DNA of 64,000 nucleotides from Gemmobacter lutimaris. GTDB taxonomy: Bacteria; Pseudomonadota; Alphaproteobacteria; Rhodobacterales; Rhodobacteraceae. The notes beneath the pieces were generated by a model that searched no databases, had not been told where the DNA came from, and saw only the letters and a list, made by a program, of their open reading frames with translations. The translations under genes and the position numbers were made by a program. Below, piece by piece: positions 55,091 through 63,551 of the stretch (the stretch's first letter is position 1; every line of letters starts with the position of its first letter). The stretch is from the NCBI RefSeq assembly GCF_003570715.1, contig NZ_QXXQ01000006.1, positions 1 through 64,000 on the forward strand. The letters are read 5' to 3'.

Positions 55091-56533
55091 ATGACGGCGC
55101 TGATGATCCAGGGGGCAGGGTCGAATGTCGGCAAGTCGCTGCTGGTCGCGGGGCTTTGCCGGGCGGCGCGGCGGCGCGGGTTGAAGGTGGCGCCCTTCAA
55201 GCCGCAGAACATGTCGAACAACGCTGCCGTCACGGCGGACGGCGGCGAGATCGGGCGGGCGCAGGCGCTTCAGGCTCTGGCATGCGGGCTGGAGCCGGTG
55301 GTGGACATGAACCCGGTGCTGCTGAAGCCGGAAAGCGAGACCGGCGCGCAGGTGGTGGTGCAGGGGCGGCGGCTGACCACGACGCGGGCGGCGGATTATC
55401 CGGCGCTGAAGCCACGTCTGATGGGGGCAGTACAGGAAAGCTTTGCCCGCTTGCGGGCAGCGCATGATCTGGTGATCGTCGAGGGTGCGGGCAGCCCTGC
55501 CGAGGTCAATCTGCGCGCGGGCGACATCGCCAATATGGGTTTCGCGCGGGCGGCGGATGTGCCTGTGGTGCTGGCGGGCGATATTGACCGGGGCGGGGTG
55601 ATCGCACAGATCATCGGCACACAGGCGGTGCTGGACCCGGAGGATGCCGCTATGATCGCGGGTTTCCTCATCAACAAGTTCCGGGGCGATGTGCGTCTGT
55701 TCGACGGCGGTTACCGGATGATCGCCGATCGCACCGGCTGGCGTGGGTTCGGGGTGTTGCCGTGGTTTGGCGATGCCGCGCGGCTGCCCGCCGAGGATGC
55801 GCTGGATCTGCCACATGCGCGCGGCGATGGCGCGCTGCATGTGGTTTGCCTCGCGCTGTCGCGGATCGCCAATTTCGACGATCTGGACCCGCTGGCGCAG
55901 GAGCCTGCCGTGCGGCTGACCCTGCTGCCGGCCGGGCAGCCCATTCCGGGCGACGCCGATCTGGTGATCCTTCCGGGCAGCAAATCGACGCGCGGTGATC
56001 TGGCCTTCCTGCGCGCACAGGGGTGGGACATCGACCTTGCTGCCCATGTGCGGCGCGGCGGGCATGTGCTGGGCATTTGTGGCGGCTATCAGATGCTGGG
56101 GCATGTGGTGCGTGATCCCGAGGGGATCGAGGGACCGGCGGGCGAAACGCCGGGTCTGGGGCTGCTGGACATCGAAACGGTGATGACCCCTGACAAGCGG
56201 CTGACCCGCACCCGCGCCACCCATGCCGCCACCGGCCTCGATGTCGAGGGGTATGAAATTCATATCGGGCGCAGCGACGGCCCGGCCCGCACCCGGCCGT
56301 TCGCCTTTGTCGAAGGCGCCCCCGAAGGCGCGGTTTCGGCCGATGGCCGTATCACTGGCAGCTATCTGCACGGGTTGTTCCGGGCCGATGCCTTCCGCAC
56401 GGCCTTCCTGCGGGGTCTCGGGGCCACATCGGCGCTGGGCTATGAGGCCACGGTGGAGGCGACGCTGGACGCGCTCGCCGATCACATGGAGGCGCATCTG
56501 GACGTGCCGGGCCTGCTCGCGCTGGCGCGCTGA
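55091..56533 (+). CDS. cobQ: Cobyric acid synthase (adenosylcobyric acid)
   Basis: A 480-residue amidotransferase that adds four amide groups (b, d, e, g) to adenosylcobyrinic acid a,c-diamide. N-terminal P-loop-like [19 protein letters not shown] and [40 protein letters not shown] in the middle; C-terminal glutaminase with Cys in [13 protein letters not shown] and His in GSYLHGLF. Downstream of cobO on the same strand, so it acts directly after adenosylation. Confidence 0.96.
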   Translation: MTALMIQGAGSNVGKSLLVAGLCRAARRRGLKVAPFKPQNMSNNAAVTADGGEIGRAQALQALACGLEPVVDMNPVLLKPESETGAQVVVQGRRLTTTRAADYPALKPRLMGAVQESFARLRAAHDLVIVEGAGSPAEVNLRAGDIANMGFARAADVPVVLAGDIDRGGVIAQIIGTQAVLDPEDAAMIAGFLINKFRGDVRLFDGGYRMIADRTGWRGFGVLPWFGDAARLPAEDALDLPHARGDGALHVVCLALSRIANFDDLDPLAQEPAVRLTLLPAGQPIPGDADLVILPGSKSTRGDLAFLRAQGWDIDLAAHVRRGGHVLGICGGYQMLGHVVRDPEGIEGPAGETPGLGLLDIETVMTPDKRLTRTRATHAATGLDVEGYEIHIGRSDGPARTRPFAFVEGAPEGAVSADGRITGSYLHGLFRADAFRTAFLRGLGATSALGYEATVEATLDALADHMEAHLDVPGLLALAR

Positions 56534-56585
56534 CTTGCGCGCAGGGGGCGGTGCGGCTACCGATGGGCGGGAACAGGAGACCCGC

Positions 56586-57605
56586 ATGACCGACCGCATC
56601 CCCGTCACCATCCTCACCGGCTTTCTGGGCGCCGGAAAGACCACGCTGCTGAACCGGCTGATGACCGAGCCGGGCTTTGGCGATACCGCTGTCATCGTCA
56701 ATGAATTCGGTGCGGTGGATGTGGATGGCGGGCTGATGGAGGGCGTGGGTGACCGCGCCTTTGCCTCGTCCACCGGCTGCATCTGCTGCACGGTCTCGGG
56801 CGATGTGCGGCTGACGCTCCTGCGTCTGAAGGACGAGGCCGACAGCGGCAAGGGCCCGGCCTTCAGCCGCGTGGTGATCGAAACGACGGGCCTCGCCGAT
56901 CCCGCGCCGGTCATGCAGACCTTCATGACCAATGACATCATGCTGGACAATTTCGTGCTGAACGGCGTGGTGACGGTGGTCGATGCCGCCAATGCGACCG
57001 AAGCGCTGGACCGATATGACGAGGCGCGGCGGCAGGTGGGCGTCGCGGACCTGCTGGTGATCTCGAAAACCGATCTGGCGGACCCGGCGCCGGTGGTTGA
57101 GCGTCTCACCAAGCTCGCCCCCAATGCCGGGGTGGTGACGGCCGTCGATCTGACTGCCGAACGGCTGTTTTCCATTGCCGCCTATGATGTTGCAGGTAAG
57201 CCGCCGGTGGTGGCGGAGTGGTTGCGGTTCGCAAGCACCGGCCATCACCACCACCATCACAGCGCCAATCACCACGGCGGCAGCGTCACCGCCTTCTGCT
57301 TCATGGCCGATCAGCCGATCGAGGCGAGCGTGATGCAGATGGCCATCGGCGCGTTGCAATCGACCTATGGCCCTGATCTTCTGCGCCTCAAGGGGCTGGT
57401 GGAATTGCAGGAACTGCCGGGGCGGCCCACGGTGTTCCATGCCGTGCAGCATATCCTCAGCCCGCCGCGCAGCCTGCCCGGATGGCCCGAGGGGATGGCG
57501 GGATCGCGGCTGGTGATCATTGCCGCCGGGCCCGGGCGCAACCAGTTGCCCGCAATGATGGCCAGCTTCCTGCCCGAGATGCGGCAGGTGGGTGAGGGCT
57601 GGTAG
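56586..57605 (+). CDS. CobW/COG0523 GTPase, second paralogue
   Basis: A 339-residue G3E GTPase with P-loop GFLGAGKT (12-19), CICC metal motif (65-68), and a loop GHHHHHHSANHH (~ residues 220-231) that should bind a transition metal. It differs clearly from the cobW at 52385 and is closer in layout to the general COG0523 group that includes zinc metallochaperones. Its place after cobQ suggests a cobalt role, but zinc is possible. It is followed after three bases by a DUF1345 membrane protein. Confidence 0.88.
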   Translation: MTDRIPVTILTGFLGAGKTTLLNRLMTEPGFGDTAVIVNEFGAVDVDGGLMEGVGDRAFASSTGCICCTVSGDVRLTLLRLKDEADSGKGPAFSRVVIETTGLADPAPVMQTFMTNDIMLDNFVLNGVVTVVDAANATEALDRYDEARRQVGVADLLVISKTDLADPAPVVERLTKLAPNAGVVTAVDLTAERLFSIAAYDVAGKPPVVAEWLRFASTGHHHHHHSANHHGGSVTAFCFMADQPIEASVMQMAIGALQSTYGPDLLRLKGLVELQELPGRPTVFHAVQHILSPPRSLPGWPEGMAGSRLVIIAAGPGRNQLPAMMASFLPEMRQVGEGW

Positions 57606-57608
57606 CCG

Positions 57609-58208
57609 ATGTTCGCCCGCCACCGCCGCTTTGTCCTTGCCCTGATGCTTGGCGTGGCGCTGGGCGGTGCGGGCTGGCTCTGGGGGCTGAGTGCCGCGCG
57701 CGCCGTGCTGTTGGCGGCCGACAGCGCCTTTCTGGTCTATCTCGGGCTTGTCGGCCTGTTTCTGCGCGGCATGTCGCCCGAGGATCTGCGCCGCCATTCC
57801 GAACTGTCGGACGAGGGTGTTCCGCTGATCGCCGCGCTGGCGCTGGGCTCGGTCGGGCTGAGCCTTGGGGCGATCGCGCTGGCGATGAATCACGGCGGCC
57901 CTGTGGAGGTGGCGCTGGCCGTCGCCTCGGTCCCGCTGGGCTGGACCGTGCTGCATGTGCTGGCGGCCTTCCATTATGCCGCGCTTTGGTATGACAAGGG
58001 TGCGAAGGGTTTGAGCTTTCCGGGCAACCAGACCCCCGGCCCCTGGGATTTCCTGTATTTCAGCTTCACCGTGGGCATGACCGCGCAGGTCTCCGACGTG
58101 ATCGTCGAACGCGCCGCCCTGCGCCGCCTTGTGCTGGCGCATGGCGTGGTGTCGTTCTTCTACAACACCGTCATTCTGGCGCTGGCGGTGAATGTGGCGG
58201 TGGGGTGA
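57609..58208 (+). CDS. DUF1345 membrane protein
   Basis: A 199-residue inner membrane protein with about five hydrophobic helices. DUF1345 features are the N-terminal RHRRFVLALMLGVALGGAGW, WTVLHVLAAFHYAALWY and the C-terminal DFLYFSFTVGMTAQVSDV with GVVSFFYNTVILALAVNVAV. Function is unknown. Only three bases separate it from the CobW-like gene, so the two are probably co-expressed. Its stop nearly meets the convergent parE stop, with a 7-bp hairpin (58206-58223) over both. Confidence 0.88.
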   Translation: MFARHRRFVLALMLGVALGGAGWLWGLSAARAVLLAADSAFLVYLGLVGLFLRGMSPEDLRRHSELSDEGVPLIAALALGSVGLSLGAIALAMNHGGPVEVALAVASVPLGWTVLHVLAAFHYAALWYDKGAKGLSFPGNQTPGPWDFLYFSFTVGMTAQVSDVIVERAALRRLVLAHGVVSFFYNTVILALAVNVAVG

Positions 58209-58220
58209 GGGGAAGCCCCC

Positions 58221-60176
58221 TCACACATCCAGCTCCTCCACGAACCGCGCGTTTTCCTGAATATACTGGAAGCGCAGTTCCGGTTTCTTGCCCATCAGCC
58301 GTTCGACCAGATCGCCGGTTTCGCCCGGTTCGTCCTCGTCGATGCTGACGCGGATCAGGGTGCGGGATTTGGGGTCCATCGTGGTTTCCTTCAGGTCCTT
58401 GGCGTCCATCTCGCCAAGTCCCTTGAAGCGTTGCACGTCGATCTTGCCCTTGCCGCCAAGGCCCTTTTCCAGCCAGTGCTCTTTTTCGGCGTCATTGGCG
58501 ACGTAAAGCCGTTTGGCGCCCTGCGTCAGCCGGTAAAGCGGCGGGCAGGCGAGGTAGAGGTGGCCCTTGTCGATCAGCGGGCGCATCTGGGTGAAGAAAA
58601 AGGTCATGAGCAGGCTGGCAATGTGGGCGCCATCCACATCGGCGTCGGTCATGATGATGATCTTGTCATAGCGCAGGTCATCGGTGCGGAACTTCGTGCC
58701 CATGCTGACACCCAGCGCCTCGCAGATGTCGCGGATCTCGGCATTGTCGGCCAGTTTGTTCGAGGCTGCGCCCAGCACGTTCAGCACCTTGCCCCGCAGC
58801 GGCAGCAGCGCCTGATATTCGCGGTCGCGCGCGCCCTTGGCAGACCCACCGGCCGAGTCGCCCTCGACGATGAACAGTTCCGTCCCCTCGCGGCTCTTGG
58901 CGGAACAATCGGTCAGCTTGCCGGGCAGGCGCAGGCGTTTGGTGGCGGATTTGCGCTGCGTTTCCTTTTCCTGCCGGCGGCGTAGCCGTTCCTCGGCGCG
59001 CAGCACAAGGAAATCGAGGATCGCGCCCGCCGATTTGGTATCATTCGCCAGCCAGGTGTCGAAATGGTCGCGCACCGCGCCCTCGACCCATTTCGCGGCC
59101 TCCTCGGTGGACAGGCGGTCCTTGGTCTGGCCCACGAATTGCGGCTCGCGGATGAAGCACGACACCAGCGCGCAGCCGCCCGCCAGCAGGTCGTCGCGGG
59201 TAATCTGGTCTGCCTTGCGGTTCTTGACCAACTCGCCATAGGCGCGCACGCCCTTCAGGATTGCGGCCCAGAAGCCCGCCTCATGCGTGCCGCCCTCGGG
59301 CGTGGGCACGGTGTTGCAATAGCTGTGGATGAAGCCGTCGCGCGCGGGCGTCCAGTTGATCGCCCATTCAACCGAGCCGGGGACGCCGTATTTTTCGGTG
59401 AAGCTGACCTTCCCGGCGAAGGGCTTTTCCGAATAGGTTTCAACCTTTTGCAGGCTTTCGCTCAGGTAATCCGCCAAGCCGCCGGGGAAGTGGAAGGTGG
59501 CTTCCTGCGGGGTTTCGCCGTCGTCGATGGCGGATTTCCAGCGGATTTCCACGCCCGAGAACAGATAGGCCTTGGACCGCACCATCTTGAACAGCCGCGC
59601 GGGTTTCAGCTTCAGCGAGGCGAAGATGTCCGGGTCGGGGTGGAAGGTCACCGTGGTGCCGCGCCGGTTGGGGGCGGCGCCCAGCTTAACAATCGGCCCC
59701 TGCGGCACGCCGCGCGAGAAGCGCTGTTCGTAAAGCTCCTTGTTGCGGGCCACCTGCACGATCAGGGAATCCGACAGCGCATTCACCACGGATGAGCCGA
59801 CGCCATTCAGGCCGCCCGAGGTCGAGTAAGCCTTGTTCGAGAATTTCCCGCCGGCGTGCAGCACAGTCAGGATGACTTCCAGCGCGGATTTTCCGGGGAA
59901 TTTCGGATGCGGATCGACCGGCATGCCGCGCCCGTTGTCGCGGACGGTGACGGAATGATCCTCGTGCAGCTCGACCTCGATCCGGTTCGCGTGGCCCGCC
60001 ACCGCTTCGTCCATCGAATTGTCGAGGATCTCGGCCACAAGGTGATGCAGCGCGCGTTCGTCGGTGCCACCGATATACATGCCGGGCCGCTTGCGCACAG
60101 GCTCCAGCCCTTCCAGCACCTCGATGGAGGAGGCGTTATACTCTTCAGGCTGGGCGGCGAACATGTCGGTGGGCAT
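58221..60176 (-). CDS. parE: DNA topoisomerase IV subunit B
   Basis: A 651-residue GyrB/ParE-type ATPase subunit that with ParC separates linked daughter chromosomes. GHKL ATPase motifs: RPGMYIGGTDERALHHLVAE, EILDNSMDEAVAGHA, VRDNGRGMPVD. The TOPRIM domain holds EGDSAGGSAKGARDRE and TDADVDGAHIASLLM. Its length and the C-terminal MKKPELRFQYIQENA-like end favour ParE over GyrB. Start ATG 60176 (MPTDMFAAQPEEY) chosen; upstream codons look non-coding. Confidence 0.93.
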   Translation of the reverse strand: MPTDMFAAQPEEYNASSIEVLEGLEPVRKRPGMYIGGTDERALHHLVAEILDNSMDEAVAGHANRIEVELHEDHSVTVRDNGRGMPVDPHPKFPGKSALEVILTVLHAGGKFSNKAYSTSGGLNGVGSSVVNALSDSLIVQVARNKELYEQRFSRGVPQGPIVKLGAAPNRRGTTVTFHPDPDIFASLKLKPARLFKMVRSKAYLFSGVEIRWKSAIDDGETPQEATFHFPGGLADYLSESLQKVETYSEKPFAGKVSFTEKYGVPGSVEWAINWTPARDGFIHSYCNTVPTPEGGTHEAGFWAAILKGVRAYGELVKNRKADQITRDDLLAGGCALVSCFIREPQFVGQTKDRLSTEEAAKWVEGAVRDHFDTWLANDTKSAGAILDFLVLRAEERLRRRQEKETQRKSATKRLRLPGKLTDCSAKSREGTELFIVEGDSAGGSAKGARDREYQALLPLRGKVLNVLGAASNKLADNAEIRDICEALGVSMGTKFRTDDLRYDKIIIMTDADVDGAHIASLLMTFFFTQMRPLIDKGHLYLACPPLYRLTQGAKRLYVANDAEKEHWLEKGLGGKGKIDVQRFKGLGEMDAKDLKETTMDPKSRTLIRVSIDEDEPGETGDLVERLMGKKPELRFQYIQENARFVEELDV

Positions 60177-60287
60177 GGGCTGCTCGATTCCTCTTCGCGG
60201 GCTTCTTTGGTGCGGGATTAGACCATTCGGGCGGGCGGGGCGCAAGCTGTTGCGTCCCGCCCGTGACGTCACCGCAGTTTGTGGGTC

Positions 60288-60917
60288 TCAGGCCGGTTCC
60301 GCCGACCGCGCCTGCCACATGGCCTGAAACGCCGGCCGGGCCTGACAGCGGGCCAGCCAGCTGGCCGTGGCGGGATGCGCCTCCATCAGCGGCTTGTGGC
60401 CCTGGGCATAGCGCAGGCATTCGGCCACCATCAGATCGGCGACCGTGAACCGGTCTGACAGCCAGTCGCGGCCGGTCAGATGCGCCTCCAGCCGGGCAAG
60501 GCCGCGCGCCAGTTTTGCGGCCTCGGCCTCTACCACCTGCGGGTCCTGCGATTGCAGGATCGGCAGGGAATGCGGCTCGATGGCCGTGGCGGCGAACAGC
60601 GCCCAGTTTTCGCAGGCCGACAGCTCGGCCTCGTCCTTCGGCGCCAGAGGGCCACCGGCGCGGCGGGCCAGATGCAGGCAGATCGCAAGGCTTTCAGTCA
60701 GCACCAGATCGCCATCGACCAGCGCCGGGATCTGCCCGATGGGATTGACCGCCAGAAAACCGGGCGAGGCGGTATTCACCGGCGCATCCGGCGCACCGGG
60801 ATCGGGCAGGCGATAGGCCTGGATCACCGGCACATGGGTATGTTCCATGCCGGTTTCCGCCAGAAGCCAAAGCGGGCGCGAGGCGCGGGAACGGTAGCAG
60901 CCGTAAAGCGTGATCAA
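60288..60917 (-). CDS. Glutathione S-transferase family protein
   Basis: A 209-residue GST. The N-terminal thioredoxin-like domain starts ITLYGCYRSRASRPLWLLAE, with NPIGQIPALVDGDLVLTESL for glutathione binding. The helical C-domain has WLSDRFTVADLMVAECLRYA. I set the start at TTG 60917 because AGGAGG (60923-60928 on the minus strand) lies five bases upstream and the family begins at this residue. ATG 60947 would add ten residues without a ribosome binding site. Confidence 0.85.
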   Translation of the reverse strand: MITLYGCYRSRASRPLWLLAETGMEHTHVPVIQAYRLPDPGAPDAPVNTASPGFLAVNPIGQIPALVDGDLVLTESLAICLHLARRAGGPLAPKDEAELSACENWALFAATAIEPHSLPILQSQDPQVVEAEAAKLARGLARLEAHLTGRDWLSDRFTVADLMVAECLRYAQGHKPLMEAHPATASWLARCQARPAFQAMWQARSAEPA

Positions 60918-61064
60918 GGGAACCTCCTGTCCGTGATGGTCTTTCATCCGATGCAGGACGAGATTCGGCAACAGGCTTGCCGGAATCGCGGAACCGGGGC
61001 AGGATGATCCAAGGCGCCGATATTTTGCGGCGTCTCAAATCTTTTGCATCTGACGAGGTTTTTC

Positions 61065-61442
61065 ATGTCTGGCTTGTTTACGGTCGCCATCGCGGCCCTT
61101 GCGGCGCTGTTTTATCTGGCCGCCGCACTTTTACTGAAAGGTTGGGGGCAGATCCCGGTCTGGGTTACGGTCTCGGGCGTCGTGCTGACGCTGGTGATTG
61201 CCTCTTTGCTTGAGATGGAGGCGCTGCGCCGCGCCCGGTTCGCCGAGGTTGTCCTGCTGATCATCTGCACCGAGGTCACGCTGGCTTTGGCCCTGTCGCG
61301 ATTCCTGTTCCACGACGGTTTTTCCGCCCTTGAGTTGTGTGGGATTGCCATGATGCTTGCGGGAATTGTGCTGCTGCTGACAGGGGCGGCTGCGCCGGTG
61401 CATGCGAATGACACCAAAGCGATGGAAAGACGGGCGGGGTGA
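61065..61442 (+). CDS. Small four-helix membrane protein (SMR-like)
   Basis: A 125-residue protein with four hydrophobic segments: VAIAALAALFYLAAALLL, WVTVSGVVLTLVIASLL, FAEVVLLIICTEVTLALALS and ALELCGIAMMLAGIVLLLTG. The spacing and the last helix look like small multidrug resistance (SMR) transporters. The essential SMR glutamate in helix 1 is not where expected, so drug export is doubtful. GAGG precedes ATG 61065. It lies 38 bases before the LuxR-hydrolase gene and may be co-transcribed with it. Confidence 0.55.
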   Translation: MSGLFTVAIAALAALFYLAAALLLKGWGQIPVWVTVSGVVLTLVIASLLEMEALRRARFAEVVLLIICTEVTLALALSRFLFHDGFSALELCGIAMMLAGIVLLLTGAAAPVHANDTKAMERRAG

Positions 61443-61480
61443 TTGCCGGACCGTAAAGCGCGCTTGCTTCGTTACGCACG

Positions 61481-63253
61481 ATGCGCAAGCTTTCGAATAT
61501 GACCGAACGTCCGCCCAAACCCCAGACCGCGCATTTCGCCGAGCGCGAGCAGAAGGCCGAGATCGTTGACCGTCTTTACGAGGTCGCGCTCGACCCGATC
61601 CGGCTTGAGGAATTGCTGGAAGTCTGGGAAGGCCGGGCCGCCCCGCTGCGCAGCGGGCCGCTGGATCATGCGGTGGTGCTGGACGATCCCGAGATCGACG
61701 CCCATGTCAGCCGGGCACGGGTGTTTCTGGATCGTTACGAGGCCACGCGCGAGGAGGGCGGTTATCGCCTGCTGCTGGATGACATTCCGCGTTCGGCCGC
61801 TTTCGTCAGTGACGGCGGGCCAAAGATCACCGCCTGCAACCGGCCCGCGCAACATGCTTTCGGGCTGTCCGACGGGGCGGCACTGACCGTGCTGCCCTTC
61901 GACGCCGAGGATGTGGATACGCTGCGCGCGGTGATCCGCAAGGTGGCGCTGGGTCTGGGCGAACAGGTGGCGACGCTGCGCATACGGTCGATCACCACCG
62001 GCAGCCCCGTCATCCTGCGCGTCAGTCGCATCGCGGCGCCCGGTCCGCATCCGCTGGCGCTGGTCATTTCGACCGAGCTTTACTGGCCCGAGGATTTCAG
62101 TGCGACGGTGCAGGAGGCGTTCGGTCTCACGTTGGCCGAGGTGGAAATCGTGCGCGGCATCACGCTTGGCATGCCGCTGAAAGACATCGCCGAACATCGC
62201 TGCCGCTCGATCGAGACGGTGCGCACTCAGGCGCGCTCGATCCTTGCCAAGACGGAGACGCACAGCCAGTCGGAACTGGTGCGCGTGGTGCTGGGGCTGA
62301 TGGATGTGTCTTTCATCCCCACATCGGGCGTGCGCGCGGTGGCGGGCTCGGGTCTGCTGCGGGACGTGGAGTTTCACCAGATCCGCGGGCCCGACAGGCG
62401 CAAGCTGGAATATATCGAATTCGGCGCGCCGACCGGGGTGCCGGTGCTGTATATGCATCTGGACTACGGGCTGATCCGCTGGCCGGCCGAAGCCGAGCGG
62501 CAGGCCGGGCAGCGGGGTTTGCGCATCATCGTGCCGGTGCGGGCGGGCTATGGCCGCAGCGATCTGCACAGGCGCGGCACCGATCACGTTCAGGGCGTGG
62601 CCGAGGATTATGCCGCGGTGCTGGATCATCTGGATGTCGCGCGAGCGGCAGTGATTGCCCTTGGCGCCGATCTGCGCTTTGCGCTTGCGCTGGCCGATCT
62701 TCGGCCGGGGATGGTGTCGGGTGTCATCGGCTGTGCGGCGCAACTGCCGCTGCGCACTGCCGCGCAGTATGAGCGGATGGACAAGTGGCAGCGCTTCATC
62801 CTTGCCAATGCGCGCTATGCGCCGAAAGTGCTGCCGTTTCTGGTGCAGGCCGGGTTCAGCCTCGCGCGCAAGCTGGGCAAGGAAAAGTTCTTTGCGCAGG
62901 TCAATGGCGGCTCGCCCGCCGATATGGAAACCTTCGCCGATCCGCAGGTGCGCGAGGCGATGCTGGCCGGGTCCGAGATCTGTCTGGGCACGCGGCTTTC
63001 GGCGCACGAGGCTTTCACCCGCGAATGTATCAGCTCTGAACGTGACTGGTCGGCGCTGATCCGGGGCTGCAAGGTGCCGGTGCAACTGTTGCAGGGCGAT
63101 CAGGACCCGCAGACGCCGGTGCAGACGATTCGGGAATTGATGGCAGACTACCCGCAGTTGCGTGTAGAGTTCATTCCCTCAACCGGGCAGTTGCTTTTCT
63201 TCCGTGAATGGCGGCAGATTCTGGACAGGTTGGTCGAATTTCTGCCTCGTTAA
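61481..63253 (+). CDS. PAS-LuxR HTH-alpha/beta-hydrolase fusion regulator
   Basis: A 590-residue three-part protein. Residues ~100-200 look like a PAS domain (RSAAFVSDGGPKITACNRPA). Residues ~212-268 are a LuxR-type HTH (FGLTLAEVEIVRGITLGMPL, SIETVRTQARSILAKT). Residues ~305-590 are an alpha/beta-hydrolase fold (EFGAPTGVPVLYMHLDYG, VPVRAGYGRSD). The nucleophile elbow GxSxG is GADLR (395-399) with Asp for Ser, and the usual catalytic His is Gln570 (STGQLLFF), so the domain is probably non-catalytic and may sense a ligand. Target genes unknown. ATG 61499 is an alternative start. Confidence 0.8.
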   Translation: MRKLSNMTERPPKPQTAHFAEREQKAEIVDRLYEVALDPIRLEELLEVWEGRAAPLRSGPLDHAVVLDDPEIDAHVSRARVFLDRYEATREEGGYRLLLDDIPRSAAFVSDGGPKITACNRPAQHAFGLSDGAALTVLPFDAEDVDTLRAVIRKVALGLGEQVATLRIRSITTGSPVILRVSRIAAPGPHPLALVISTELYWPEDFSATVQEAFGLTLAEVEIVRGITLGMPLKDIAEHRCRSIETVRTQARSILAKTETHSQSELVRVVLGLMDVSFIPTSGVRAVAGSGLLRDVEFHQIRGPDRRKLEYIEFGAPTGVPVLYMHLDYGLIRWPAEAERQAGQRGLRIIVPVRAGYGRSDLHRRGTDHVQGVAEDYAAVLDHLDVARAAVIALGADLRFALALADLRPGMVSGVIGCAAQLPLRTAAQYERMDKWQRFILANARYAPKVLPFLVQAGFSLARKLGKEKFFAQVNGGSPADMETFADPQVREAMLAGSEICLGTRLSAHEAFTRECISSERDWSALIRGCKVPVQLLQGDQDPQTPVQTIRELMADYPQLRVEFIPSTGQLLFFREWRQILDRLVEFLPR

Positions 63254-63370
63254 CGCCGTTTTACCACAGATGGAGTATGCGGCACCGTGTCCTGCGGGGT
63301 AGCGTAAACCCATGACGTAAGCCTTTAGGACGGCGGTCATTTCAGGAAGTAAACCATTTATCCCCCACAA

Positions 63371-63397
63371 GGGCGGCAGGTCTGGGGCCTGCCGCCC
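63371..63397 (+). terminator. Terminator after LuxR-hydrolase gene
   Basis: GGGCGGCAGG pairs with CCTGCCGCCC (10 bp) around a 7-nt loop, followed by TTCCTGTTT. It lies 118 bases past the stop. Confidence 0.75.
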
Positions 63398-63475
63398 TTC
63401 CTGTTTGTGCCGTGCTTGCCGGAGTGTCGCAAATCCGTTGCGCATCTGTCACATTCCTGACCGCTCTGCGCCGAA

Positions 63476-63489
63476 TTGACGCGGATCAA
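63476..63489 (+). promoter_or_regulatory. Candidate FnrL (FNR/FixK-type) site before ppk2
   Basis: TTGACGCGGATCAA fits the FNR-family pattern TTGAY-N4-RTCAA exactly. It lies 62 bases upstream of the ppk2 start, a distance suited to activation. FnrL is the anaerobic regulator of Rhodobacterales. Confidence 0.7.
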
Positions 63490-63551
63490 TGTGCGGGCTT
63501 GCCCGGTCGGAAAAGGTGCCCCCCGAAATCATGTAAAAAGGGAGCCCCTGT

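Noticed and set aside
57241-57276. Hexahistidine run as a cloning tag artefact
   Set aside because: It lies inside a natural metal-binding loop of a COG0523 GTPase; His-rich loops here are typical of the family.
58206-58223. Hairpin over the DUF1345 and parE stop codons as a terminator
   Set aside because: Only a 7-bp stem with no T-run; it may be chance in GC-rich DNA, so it is mentioned under DUF1345 but not listed.
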